From the NCBI RefSeq assembly GCF_014649695.1, contig NZ_BMTN01000001.1:124001-188000 (forward strand): a stretch of 64,000 bases of DNA, given 5' to 3'. This DNA is from Streptomyces kurssanovii. Its GTDB lineage: Bacteria; Actinomycetota; Actinomycetes; Streptomycetales; Streptomycetaceae. Within the stretch, counting starts at the first letter, position 1. Each line of letters starts with the position of its first letter. The position numbers and the translations under genes were made by a program. This document shows positions 34,685 to 43,084 of this stretch, piece by piece. The notes beneath the pieces were generated by a model. That model saw only the letters and a program-made list of their open reading frames with translations, searched no databases and was not told where the DNA came from.

Positions 34685-36226
34685 ATGACCGCGACCGTCC
34701 CGCCCGTGCCGTCGGAAGAACCGATACAGGACCCGGCGGGACGCGTCGAACTCCCGCCGGGCACGACCCTCGCGGACAACCGTTTCGTCAACGACGACCT
34801 GCTGCCCGTGCCGGTCGCGCGCCGCCGGTGGACCACCTACAACTTCGCCGCCCTGTGGGTCGGCATGGCCCACAACATCCCCTCCTGGCTGCTCGCCTCC
34901 GGGCTCGTCGCGCTCGGCATGGACTGGAAGCAGGCGGTGTTCACCATCGCCCTGGCCAACGTCATCGTGCTGCTGCCGATGCTGCTGACCGGTCACGCCG
35001 GCCCCAAGTACGGCATCCCCTTCCCGGTGCTCGCCCGCGCCTCGTTCGGGCTGCGCGGCGCGAACCTGCCCGCGATGATCCGGGCGGCGGTGGCCTGCGC
35101 CTGGTTCGGCATCCAGACCTGGATCGGCGGGCAGGGCATCTTCGTCCTGCTCGGCAAGATCTTCGGCGGCTGGGCGGAGGCCGCCCGGGTCGGCGGGCAG
35201 CCGTGGACGCTGTGGGTCTGCTTCGTCCTCTTCTGGGCGCTGGAACTCGCCATCATCTACCGGGGGATGGAGGCGCTGCGCCGGTTCGAGAACTGGGCCG
35301 CGCCGTTCGTCATCGTCGGCGCGGTGGTGCTGCTGGTGTGGGTCACCGCCAAGGCGGGCGGTGTCGGCCCGCTGCTCGACCAGCCGTCGAAACTGGGCTG
35401 GGGCGCGGACTTCTGGCCGGTCTTCTTCCCGTCCCTGATGGGCATGATCGCCTTCTGGGCGACCCTCTCGCTGAACATCCCCGACTTCACACGGTTCGGG
35501 GCGGGCCAGCGCGCACAGATCTGGGGCCAGACGCTGGGCCTGCCCACCACGATGACGCTGTTCGCGCTGCTGTCGGTGTTCGTCACGTCCGGGTCGCAGG
35601 CGGTGTACGGGGCCGCCGTGTGGGACCCGGTCGCGCTCGCGGCCAAGACCGACAACGTCTTCGGTCTGCTCTTCGCCCTGGTCACCGTGCTCGTCGCGAC
35701 GATCTCGGTGAACATCGCGGCCAACGTGGTGTCACCGGCGTACGACCTGGCGAACCTGGCGCCCAGGTTCATCCACTTCCGTACCGGCGCGCTGATCACG
35801 GGCGTCGTCGGCGTGCTGATCATGCCGTGGAAGCTGACCGAGACGCCCGAGCTGTACATCTTCACCTGGCTGGGGCTCGTCGGCGGGCTGCTGGGCACCG
35901 TCGCCGGCATCCTCATCGCCGACTACTGGCTCGTGCGCCGGACCGTTCTCGACCTGACCGCGCTCTACACGCCCGGCGGCGCGTACTGGTACACCTCGGG
36001 CTGGAACCTGCGTGCCGTGGCCGCCTTCGCGGTCGGCGGGGTGCTCGCGGTCGGCGGCTCCCACTCGGCCCCGGGCAAGGGCCCGTTCCCGGAGGACGGC
36101 CTGATCCCGTTCCTGCGGCCCCTCGCGGACTACGGCTGGGCGGTGGGTCTCGCGGCCTCGCTGGGCCTGTACGTGGTGCTCATGCGGGTCGGCGGACCGC
36201 CGCGAACAGCGGCGCGAGGGCGCTGA
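34685..36226 (+). CDS. NCS1-family nucleobase:cation symporter
   Basis: A 513-residue membrane transporter with about 12 hydrophobic segments. It shows NCS1 hallmarks: NDDLLPVPVARRRWTTYNFA before helix 1, WVGMAHNIPSWLLASGLVAL, GPKYGIPFPVLARASFGLRG, WFGIQTWIGGQ and FWATLSLNIPDFTRFG, then an NIAANVVSPAYDLANLAP region. Mhp1- and PucI-like members import hydantoins, allantoin, uracil or thymine. With the enzymes upstream the substrate is probably uracil, thymine or a hydantoin. It starts 25 bp after the oxidoreductase and ends the operon. Confidence 0.93.
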   Translation: MTATVPPVPSEEPIQDPAGRVELPPGTTLADNRFVNDDLLPVPVARRRWTTYNFAALWVGMAHNIPSWLLASGLVALGMDWKQAVFTIALANVIVLLPMLLTGHAGPKYGIPFPVLARASFGLRGANLPAMIRAAVACAWFGIQTWIGGQGIFVLLGKIFGGWAEAARVGGQPWTLWVCFVLFWALELAIIYRGMEALRRFENWAAPFVIVGAVVLLVWVTAKAGGVGPLLDQPSKLGWGADFWPVFFPSLMGMIAFWATLSLNIPDFTRFGAGQRAQIWGQTLGLPTTMTLFALLSVFVTSGSQAVYGAAVWDPVALAAKTDNVFGLLFALVTVLVATISVNIAANVVSPAYDLANLAPRFIHFRTGALITGVVGVLIMPWKLTETPELYIFTWLGLVGGLLGTVAGILIADYWLVRRTVLDLTALYTPGGAYWYTSGWNLRAVAAFAVGGVLAVGGSHSAPGKGPFPEDGLIPFLRPLADYGWAVGLAASLGLYVVLMRVGGPPRTAARGR

Positions 36227-36359
36227 CCAGCCGCCCCCGCGCCGCCCCGGTGTGTGAGCCGGTCCGGCGTCGTACGCCCGCCCGGCGGGCGCCGTGCACG
36301 GTGACCTCCCTCTTCGACAGGGGGAGACCGTGGCGACGCCCACCGGCAACGCCGCCGCG

Positions 36360-37151
36360 TCAGCGGCGGTCGCGCTGGGCCGCCACCACCTCGCGCAGAG
36401 TCCGCTCACCCGGTCCCCCGCGCTGGAGACGCTCGGCGAAGCCGGGGAACTGGCCCCCGATCGCGCTCAGCAGCCGCATCTCGATCGGAGCCACGTTGAC
36501 CTCCGCGACGTCACGTTCCACGGCCCGCACAACACCCTCCACGACCTGACGCGGCGACACCGTCCGTATGCCCGCCGGGGGCTTCGCGCCGGTCACGGCG
36601 AACATGCCGGCGTCCCGTACGAAACCGGGCTGGACGATCGACACGCCGACGCCCGTGCCGTGCAGATCCTGACGCAGGCCCAGAGCGAAGCCGCGCAGGC
36701 CGAACTTGCTGCCGCTGTAGAGCGACATCGACCTCGTGGTCACCTTCCCCGCGAGGGAGCCGACGAAGGCGAGGTGGCCGCCGCCGGCGTCGACCATGGA
36801 GGGAGCGAGCAGCCGGGCGAGCATGGCCGGGGCGCGCAGGTTGACGGCGAAGGCGCGGTCCATCTGTTCGGGCGTCCAGTCCAGCAGATCACCGCTGCCG
36901 GGCAGGGCGGCGTTCGATATGAGGATGTCCGTGCCGGCGGCTTCGGCGGCGAGCCGTTCCACATCGGCCGCGTCGGCCAGATCGGCGACCACCATACGGG
37001 CGCCGTAGCGCTCCGCCAGCGGTCCGAGAGCGTCGGCGCGCCGACCGCTGACGGTCAACTTGGCGCCAAGAGAGGCTAGTTCGGCCGCGAGCGCGCCACC
37101 TAGACCGCCGGTCGCCCCGGTGAGCAGAACGCTTGCTCCGCTGATCCGCAT
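36360..37151 (-). CDS. Short-chain dehydrogenase/reductase
   Basis: A 263-residue classical SDR from ATG 37151. It has VLLTGATGGLGGALA (NAD(P)-binding TGxxxGxG), SGRRADAL, an ISNAALPGSG strand (NNAG-like), FVGSLAGKV with the catalytic Ser, and Y-x-x-x-K in LYSGSKFGLRGFALG. The first basic residues after the second strand suggest NADPH. Substrate unknown. It is divergent from an amidase gene, and a perfect palindrome lies between them, so both may be controlled by the TetR regulator encoded after the amidase. Confidence 0.92.
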   Translation of the reverse strand: MRISGASVLLTGATGGLGGALAAELASLGAKLTVSGRRADALGPLAERYGARMVVADLADAADVERLAAEAAGTDILISNAALPGSGDLLDWTPEQMDRAFAVNLRAPAMLARLLAPSMVDAGGGHLAFVGSLAGKVTTRSMSLYSGSKFGLRGFALGLRQDLHGTGVGVSIVQPGFVRDAGMFAVTGAKPPAGIRTVSPRQVVEGVVRAVERDVAEVNVAPIEMRLLSAIGGQFPGFAERLQRGGPGERTLREVVAAQRDRR

Positions 37152-37169
37152 CTGGTTACCCTCCAGTCC

Positions 37170-37187
37170 TGTTCGTTCGAACGAACA
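37170..37187. promoter_or_regulatory. TetR-type operator TGTTCGTTCGAACGAACA
   Basis: A perfect 18-bp palindrome in the 55-bp space between the divergent SDR and amidase genes. The TTCGTTCGAACGAA core is typical of TetR-family operators. The TetR gene follows the amidase, so local autoregulation of all three genes is likely. Confidence 0.8.
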
Positions 37188-37206
37188 ATAGGGAGGCAGG
37201 TGCGGC

Positions 37207-38637
37207 GTGTCCAGAGAAGAGATGGGCGAACTGACCGGGTATCGCGGGGCGTTGGCGGCAGGAGACACGACGTCGGAGGCGCTCGTCGCGGAGACTCTCG
37301 CCCGCATCGAGGCAACCCGTAGCAGCATCAACGCCTTCAGGACCGTCCGGGGTGAACAGGCACTCGAGGAGGCGAGGGACGCTGACCGGAGGCTCGCGGC
37401 GGGGGAGAGGCTGCCGCTGCTCGGGGTGCCGGTCGCCGTCAAGGACGACACCGATGTCGCCGGGGTCCCCACCTACTTCGGCTGCCCCGGCGACATCCCG
37501 CCGGCCACGGCCGACGGCGAGGCCGTACGCAGGCTCCGAGCCGCCGGAGCGGTCATCGTCGGAAAGACCAACTCCTGCGAACTCGGCCAGTGGCCCTTCA
37601 CGGAGGGCCCCGCCTTCGGTGTCACCCGCAACCCATGGTCCACCGCCCACACCCCGGGTGGTTCCTCCGGCGGCTCGGCGGCCGCCGTCGCCGCCGGGCT
37701 CGTGCCCGCCGCCCTCGGTTCCGACGGCGCGGGTTCCATCCGCATCCCCGCCGCCTGGACCCATCTCGTCGGCATCAAGCCCCAGCGCGGCCGGGTCTCC
37801 GTCCACCCCTACACCGACTGCTTCCAGGGCCTCACCGTCAACGGCCCCCTCGCGCGGACCGTCGCAGACGCGGCGCTGCTGCTGGACGCGGCCTCCGGAG
37901 CGCACCCCGGCGAGCGGTACCACCCGGACGCCATCGACGCCTCGGCCGCAGCCCACCGCGAACCGGGCCGGCTGCGCATCGCGCTCGCCCTGCGCCCGCC
38001 GCTCACCCTCACCGGCACCCGCCCCCATCCCGAGGTGCGCCGGGCGGTCGCCGCGCTCGCCGAGACGCTCGCGAAACTCGGGCACGACGTCGAAGAGGCC
38101 CGCCCCCGCTACGGCCTCATCGGTCTGAGCTTCCTGCCCCGCGCCGCCACCGGCATCGCCGAGTACGCCGACCGGCACCCCGACCCGTCGCTCCTCGACC
38201 CGCGCACCCGCGCCTCCACCCGTTCCGGCCACCGGCTCGGCGGACGCGTCGTGCGCGCCGCCCGCGCCCGTGAGGCAGCGCAGCAGAGCAGGATCGGCGC
38301 CTTCTTCGACCGGTACGACGTCCTGCTCACCCCCAGCACGGCGACGCCGCCCCCGCCCGTCGGCGCCTTCGACGGAAAGTCCGCCGGTGCCACGGACATC
38401 GGCATCGCCGCCGCCTGCCCCTATGCCTGGCCGTGGAACGTCCTCGGCTGGCCCGGCGTCGCCGTCCCGGCCGGCCTCACCGGCGACGGACTGCCGGTCG
38501 GAGCCCAACTGCTCGGCCCCGAAGGCACCGAGGAGCGCCTGATCTCCCTCGCCGCCCAGCTCGAGGCGGAGCTGCGCTGGTACGAGAAGCGCCCGCCCAC
38601 CCACGTGACCAGCGGAAGTGCCCCGATGGGACAATGA
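37207..38637 (+). CDS. Amidase (amidase-signature family)
   Basis: A 476-residue amidase-signature enzyme from GTG 37207. The Ser-cisSer-Lys triad is visible: Lys in PVAVKDDTDVAG, cis-Ser in HTPGGSSGGSAAAVAAG, nucleophile Ser in LGSDGAGSIRIPAAW. The C-terminus (WPWNVLGWPGVAVPAG, GLPVGAQLLGP) is typical. Members hydrolyse diverse amides, from fatty amides to aryl amides, so the substrate is open. Its stop overlaps the start of the TetR gene (ATGA). Confidence 0.92.
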   Translation: MSREEMGELTGYRGALAAGDTTSEALVAETLARIEATRSSINAFRTVRGEQALEEARDADRRLAAGERLPLLGVPVAVKDDTDVAGVPTYFGCPGDIPPATADGEAVRRLRAAGAVIVGKTNSCELGQWPFTEGPAFGVTRNPWSTAHTPGGSSGGSAAAVAAGLVPAALGSDGAGSIRIPAAWTHLVGIKPQRGRVSVHPYTDCFQGLTVNGPLARTVADAALLLDAASGAHPGERYHPDAIDASAAAHREPGRLRIALALRPPLTLTGTRPHPEVRRAVAALAETLAKLGHDVEEARPRYGLIGLSFLPRAATGIAEYADRHPDPSLLDPRTRASTRSGHRLGGRVVRAARAREAAQQSRIGAFFDRYDVLLTPSTATPPPPVGAFDGKSAGATDIGIAAACPYAWPWNVLGWPGVAVPAGLTGDGLPVGAQLLGPEGTEERLISLAAQLEAELRWYEKRPPTHVTSGSAPMGQ

Positions 38638-39245
38638 GGGCCATGTCCACCGCCGCCCGTTCCGCGCCCACCAGGCAGCGCATCATAGGAGCCGTCCTGC
38701 ACATCATCGGCAGGGACGGGGTGGCCGCGGTGACCAATCGCCGGATCGCCAAGGAGGCGGGCGTGTCGCTCGGCTCCGTCACGTACCACTTCGCGACGCA
38801 GCACGAACTGCTGCGCGAGAGCCTGCTGCACTTCGTACGGGACGAGACCCGCCGCTTCACCGAGCTGGCCGACGAGTGCCGGAGCGACGGTATCGACATC
38901 GCGGGCGCCGCGGCTCTCGCCGGCCAGGTGGCGGGCGGCACCGGCTTCGACAGCGGGCACATCGCGACGTTCGAGCTGTACGTCGAGGCAGGCCGGGACG
39001 AGCGGCTGCGGGAGGCGGCGGCGGAGGCGTTCGCCGCGTACGACCGGCTCGCCACGCAGATCCTGACCGGCCTCGGCGTCCCGGACGCGGAGGGCCTCGC
39101 GGCGACGACGGTCGCGCTGGTGATGGGTCTTCAGCTCCGCCGGCTCGCCACCGGAAGTCCGGCGGAGGACCTGGTGGACGCGCTGCTGCTGCTCGCGCGT
39201 GGCGCCGTCGCCCCCGGGACGCTCAGCCGTCCCGGCGGGCAGTGA
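38634..39245 (+). CDS. TetR-family regulator of the SDR/amidase locus
   Basis: About 200 residues, starting at ATG 38634 (overlapping the amidase stop) or at ATG 38643. The N-terminal HTH is clear: RQRIIGAVLHIIGRDGVAAVTNRRIAKEAGVS in outline, then LGSVTYHFATQHELLRES. The ligand domain is helical (LATQILTGLGVPDAEGLAA, LVMGLQLRRLA). It probably binds the palindrome at 37170-37187. The last 23 bases overlap the end of the convergent methyltransferase gene. Confidence 0.9.
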   Translation: MRAMSTAARSAPTRQRIIGAVLHIIGRDGVAAVTNRRIAKEAGVSLGSVTYHFATQHELLRESLLHFVRDETRRFTELADECRSDGIDIAGAAALAGQVAGGTGFDSGHIATFELYVEAGRDERLREAAAEAFAAYDRLATQILTGLGVPDAEGLAATTVALVMGLQLRRLATGSPAEDLVDALLLLARGAVAPGTLSRPGGQ

Positions 39246-40068
39246 CCACCCACACGCCCGCGCTCAACAGGACGCCCCTGTCCGTCTCGTAGGGCCGCAG
39301 GGCGGCACGCATGGCGTCCAGGGTCTCCTCGGGGACCTCGGGGCGCGGTCCGCGCGAGACGTAGAAGTCCACGGCGTCCCCGGCGTCCCGCCCCCAGCAG
39401 GTGGGCGCGTCGACCGGTGTGACGGCGACCGACCCGAACGCGGCCTCCTCCAGTATCTTCCGGGTCCGGTCGGGGTCCGCCAGGGAGGCCATGGCCGCGG
39501 CGAGGTCGGTCTTCGGGGACGGCTGCTGGGCCTGGACATGCGGGGAGGACGCGGTCAACAGGGACGCCAGCACGGCGAGGACGCGACTCTCCTCCCCGTC
39601 CGGGGCGGCCGGCCGGGGGCAGACGAACGCCAGCCGCCCGCCCGGCCGCAGGGACCGGCCGATGTTCGCGAACGCGGCGGTGTGGTCGGCGAAGAACATC
39701 ACTCCGCCCCGGCTGATCGCCACGTCGTGGCGGCCGGCCGGGAACGGGTGCACCTGGGCGTCGCCCCACTCGTAGGAGACGTTCTTGATGCCCGCGGACA
39801 CCGACCGAGCCCGCGACAGCATCGGCTCCGAGATGTCGACGCCGACCACGTGCCCGCGTGCGGCAAGCCGTGCGGCACGCCTCGTCGTCGACCCGCTGCC
39901 GCATCCGACGTCCAGGACGCGGTCCCGTTCCCCGATCCCCGCCGCCGCGAACAGCGCCTCGTCGAAGGACGCGAGCATCCCGTCGTAACGCTCGTGGTGG
40001 TCCGCCCAGTGCTGCCCGACCGGGCCGTTCCACGCGTCGGCCTGACCGGTGTTCACGATCGTGCTCAC
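39223..40068 (-). CDS. Class I SAM-dependent methyltransferase
   Basis: A 281-residue protein. Motif I RVLDVGCGSGSTTRRAARL, acidic motif II end HVVGVDISEPMLSRA, WGDAQVHPF and HDVAISRGGVMFFAD show the SAM pocket. It begins with a WNGPVGQHWADHHERYDGML segment, as in UbiE/COQ5-like small-molecule methyltransferases. The substrate is unknown. Its ATG overlaps the stop of the AhpD-like gene by four bases, so the two are translationally coupled. Confidence 0.9.
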   Translation of the reverse strand: MSTIVNTGQADAWNGPVGQHWADHHERYDGMLASFDEALFAAAGIGERDRVLDVGCGSGSTTRRAARLAARGHVVGVDISEPMLSRARSVSAGIKNVSYEWGDAQVHPFPAGRHDVAISRGGVMFFADHTAAFANIGRSLRPGGRLAFVCPRPAAPDGEESRVLAVLASLLTASSPHVQAQQPSPKTDLAAAMASLADPDRTRKILEEAAFGSVAVTPVDAPTCWGRDAGDAVDFYVSRGPRPEVPEETLDAMRAALRPYETDRGVLLSAGVWVVTARRDG

Positions 40069-41024
40069 AGCTGCTCCTCGATCCGTTCGACGGCGGCGAT
40101 CGCCCCGTACGCGGTCAGGTGGACCAGGCAGTGGTCCGTGTGCTGGGGCGTGCGCCAGGCCCGCACGTCCTCCTCGGTGATCCGGTACGGGGCGAGGGCC
40201 GCCAGGAGCGCCAGCCGGGCCCCGGGGCGCTCCTCGCGGTCCGGCAGCCAGTCGGCCGACAGCGGCGGATGGGCGACGCCGTCATGGGCGGCCACCGTCC
40301 TGCGCACCAGCGCCCGGTCGTCCTCCGACAGCAGCCCGGCGCCCATGAGCGCCGCCTCACGCAGCGCACCGTACGCCGTGCCGACGGGCGTGCCCGCCGC
40401 CCACGCCGGCTCGGCGCCGGAGGTCCGCAGGAGCGCCAGGCTGTCACCGGGACGCAGTTGCCGGCGTACCGTGCGGGCGAGGGAACGGCCCGCCGCGCTG
40501 CGCACCAGCCGGTACTTCTGCGCACCGCCGGGCAGCATGTTCTCGTTCAGCAGCGCCGAGACGATCCGGTTGATGAAGTGGAACGCGAGCGCGGTCCCCA
40601 GGTGTTCGGGGGTCTGCTCCGCGGGGAACGGCCGCGGTCCGCGGATGTCCTTGCCCCAGGCCAGCAGCCGCCGGTGCGCCGGGTCGGCCGGCTCCTTGCC
40701 GCGTGCGATCGTCTCGGCGAGCGCGTGGTCGCCGGTGGCATGCAGCAGGACGGTGTGCGCGTCGACGCAGAACGGGCAGCGGTTGGCCAGTGACACGCCC
40801 GCGGCGACGACCTCCTTGTCCGTCCGGGAGACCCCGCCGGCCAGCAGGGACTCCCGCAGCAGCGCCCACGCGCCGGTCAGCAGCGGGGGAGAGTCGGACA
40901 GCACCACGAACGTCGCGGCGCGCTCGATGCCGAAGTCGCGGGCGAGTTGGGCGTACACGTCGGCGGTCACGCCGGTGGCCGCGGAGGTCGGCGGGGGATC
41001 GGTGAAGCGGAAGGCTCTGGTCAT
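40065..41024 (-). CDS. AhpD-like carboxymuconolactone-decarboxylase-family protein
   Basis: A 319-residue protein from ATG 41024. Residues ~25-130 hold an AhpD-like core with the redox motif ANRCPFCVDAHTVLLHATGD (Cys-x-x-Cys followed by His). Members reduce peroxides or act as decarboxylases. The ~190-residue C-terminal half (FHFINRIVSALLNENMLPGG, LLRTSGAEPAWA, LVHLTAYGAIAAVERIEEQ) is longer than typical AhpD and may be a second degenerate CMD repeat. It leads a two-gene operon with the methyltransferase. Confidence 0.85.
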   Translation of the reverse strand: MTRAFRFTDPPPTSAATGVTADVYAQLARDFGIERAATFVVLSDSPPLLTGAWALLRESLLAGGVSRTDKEVVAAGVSLANRCPFCVDAHTVLLHATGDHALAETIARGKEPADPAHRRLLAWGKDIRGPRPFPAEQTPEHLGTALAFHFINRIVSALLNENMLPGGAQKYRLVRSAAGRSLARTVRRQLRPGDSLALLRTSGAEPAWAAGTPVGTAYGALREAALMGAGLLSEDDRALVRRTVAAHDGVAHPPLSADWLPDREERPGARLALLAALAPYRITEEDVRAWRTPQHTDHCLVHLTAYGAIAAVERIEEQL

Positions 41025-41191
41025 GCCCCGATGCTGGCCCCGGGCCGGTGTCCCGGTCGTCGTACGTCCGAAGGCATCGGCGGCCGGTCCCGGCGGGTGG
41101 GAACGGGCGGCGACTACTGCGCCGGGAGTAGCGGGAAAGGGGTCTCGCGGGACGAGGCGCCGGCCCGGCGCACCGTCATAGGCTGCCGTCC

Positions 41192-42403
41192 ATGCAGGCG
41201 GATCCGGGGCTGAGGCACGCCCTGCTCGACACGGCGCTCGCGGCACTGATCGCTGGGGCGGTGACCGTCGCCGCGTACGCCGGCGGCCCGTCCCCCGGTG
41301 TGCCGGACGTGCTGCTGATCGCGGGGGGTTCGCTGGCGCTCGCGGGCCACCGGCGCGCACCCCGTACGGTCCTCGTCGTCACCACGCTCTGCATGGCCGG
41401 CTACGTCCTCCATGACGGGCCCGGTTCCTGGGCCGCCTTCCCGGTACTCGTCGCCGTGCACGCGGCGGCGCGAGGGGGACGGCGCAGGGCGGGTGTGGTG
41501 GCGGGCGCGTTGTTCCTGGCGGTCTTCTTCGCCGCCGACACCGTCCGTTCCCCGGAGGACAGCGTCGAACGCTCGCTGCTGCTGCTCGGCTGGTTCCTGT
41601 GCGCCGGGGTGACCGGCCTGATCGACAAGAACTGGCAGGCGTACCTTCGCCAGACCGAACAGCGGGCCCTGGAGGCCGAACGCGGCAGGGAGGAGGCCGC
41701 GTTGCGCAGGGCGGGGGAGGAGCGGCTGCGGATCGCCCGGGAGTTGCACGACACGCTCACCCACTCCATCTCGATCGTCAAGCTCCAGGCGGGGGTCGCC
41801 GTGCACCTGGCCAGAAAGCGGGGCGAGGACGTGCCGCCCGCGCTGCTCGCCATCCAGGAGGCGAGCGGGGAGGCCATGCGGGAGCTGCGCGCGACACTCG
41901 AGGTCCTGCGGACGGAGGAACACGAGCCGGCCGCCGGCCTCTTGCGCGTCGGCGAACTGGCCGACCGCGCCCGCGCGGCGGGCATCCCCGTCTCCGTGAC
42001 CGTCCGCGGCGACCGGCGCGCACTGCCGCCGGACGTGGACCGTGCGGCCTACCGGATCGTGCAGGAGGCGCTGACCAACGTGGCCCGGCACGCCGACCGG
42101 GCCCCGGCCGGGGTCCGCCTCGATTACGGCGCCGACGAGGTCGCCGTCACCGTCGAGGACGACGGCCCCGCCAAACCCGGCGGGCCCGTCGTGCCGGGCA
42201 CCGGACTGACCGGCATGCGGGAACGCGTCACCGCCCTCGGCGGCACGCTGGACACGGCGCCACGGCCCTGCGGCGGCTTCGCGGTGCACGCCCGTATCCC
42301 GCTCGAGGGGAGCCAGGCGTATCCCGACGGCCGGGGCAGCGGCCCCGCGGACCGCGCCGGTCCGGCTGAGGCGGCCGACCCGGCGGCCGTGGACGCGCTG
42401 TGA
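41192..42403 (+). CDS. Two-component sensor histidine kinase (NarL-type partner)
   Basis: A 403-residue protein with about five N-terminal hydrophobic segments (residues 10-145), a short coiled region, a HisKA_3 dimerisation domain with phospho-acceptor His186 (RIARELHDTLTHSISI) and an HATPase domain (YRIVQEALTNVARHA, VTVEDDGP, GTGLTGMRERV). There is no extracytoplasmic sensor domain, so it may sense the membrane itself. The stop overlaps the regulator start (GTGA). The signal and targets are unknown; the neighbouring FUSC-remnant/MarR genes may or may not be targets. Confidence 0.95.
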   Translation: MQADPGLRHALLDTALAALIAGAVTVAAYAGGPSPGVPDVLLIAGGSLALAGHRRAPRTVLVVTTLCMAGYVLHDGPGSWAAFPVLVAVHAAARGGRRRAGVVAGALFLAVFFAADTVRSPEDSVERSLLLLGWFLCAGVTGLIDKNWQAYLRQTEQRALEAERGREEAALRRAGEERLRIARELHDTLTHSISIVKLQAGVAVHLARKRGEDVPPALLAIQEASGEAMRELRATLEVLRTEEHEPAAGLLRVGELADRARAAGIPVSVTVRGDRRALPPDVDRAAYRIVQEALTNVARHADRAPAGVRLDYGADEVAVTVEDDGPAKPGGPVVPGTGLTGMRERVTALGGTLDTAPRPCGGFAVHARIPLEGSQAYPDGRGSGPADRAGPAEAADPAAVDAL

Positions 42404-43068
42404 TCCGGGTCCTGATCGTGGACGACCAGGCGCTCATGCGTGCCGGGTTCCGTGCCCTGCTCGACGCGGAGGACGGCATCGAGGTCGTCGCCGAGGCCGC
42501 GGACGGCCGGCAGGGCCTCGAGCAGGCCCGCCGCCATGTCCCCGACGTCGCGCTGGTCGATGTGCAGATGCCGGTGATGACAGGGATCGAGACCACCCGG
42601 CACATCGCCGCCGACCCGCTCCTCGCGGACGTTCACGTCGTGATCCTCACCAACTACGGCCTCGACGAGTACGTCTTCGACGCGCTGCGCGCGGGGGCCG
42701 CGGGCTTCCTCCTCAAGGACACCGAGCCCGCCGAACTGCTGCACGCCGTGCGCGTCGCCGCCCGCGGTGACGCGCTGCTGTCGCCCGCCGTCACCCGGCG
42801 TCTGATCGGCGAGTTCGTGGCGCGGCCGCCGGACCGGTCCACCGCCCCCGGCATGGAGATCCTCACCCGGCGGGAACGGGAGGTGACGGCACTGGCGGCC
42901 CGTGGGCTGACGAACGAGGAGATCGCCGCCCACATGGTGATCAGCCCCTTCACGGCCAAGACCCACATCAGCCGGGCGATGACCAAGCTCGGCGCCCGGG
43001 ACCGCGCCCAGCTGGTCGTGTTCGCGTACGAATCGGGGCTGGTGGAACCGCGCGACCCGCTGCGCTGA
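42400..43068 (+). CDS. NarL/LuxR-type response regulator
   Basis: A 222-residue protein from GTG 42400. The receiver has the acidic pair in LIVDDQALMRAG, phospho-acceptor Asp54 (VALVDVQMPVMTG), Thr in VILTNYG and Lys in GFLLKDTEPAELL. The output LuxR HTH is at the C-terminus (LTRREREVTALAARGLTNEE, KTHISRAMTKLGARDRAQLV). It pairs with the kinase upstream. Confidence 0.96.
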   Translation: MIRVLIVDDQALMRAGFRALLDAEDGIEVVAEAADGRQGLEQARRHVPDVALVDVQMPVMTGIETTRHIAADPLLADVHVVILTNYGLDEYVFDALRAGAAGFLLKDTEPAELLHAVRVAARGDALLSPAVTRRLIGEFVARPPDRSTAPGMEILTRREREVTALAARGLTNEEIAAHMVISPFTAKTHISRAMTKLGARDRAQLVVFAYESGLVEPRDPLR

Positions 43069-43084
43069 GAGCCGCGGCTCCCGT

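Noticed and set aside
41114-41131. CTACT-N8-AGTAG inverted repeat upstream of the histidine kinase
   Set aside because: Arms of only five bases with a long spacer are expected by chance; not enough for an operator call.
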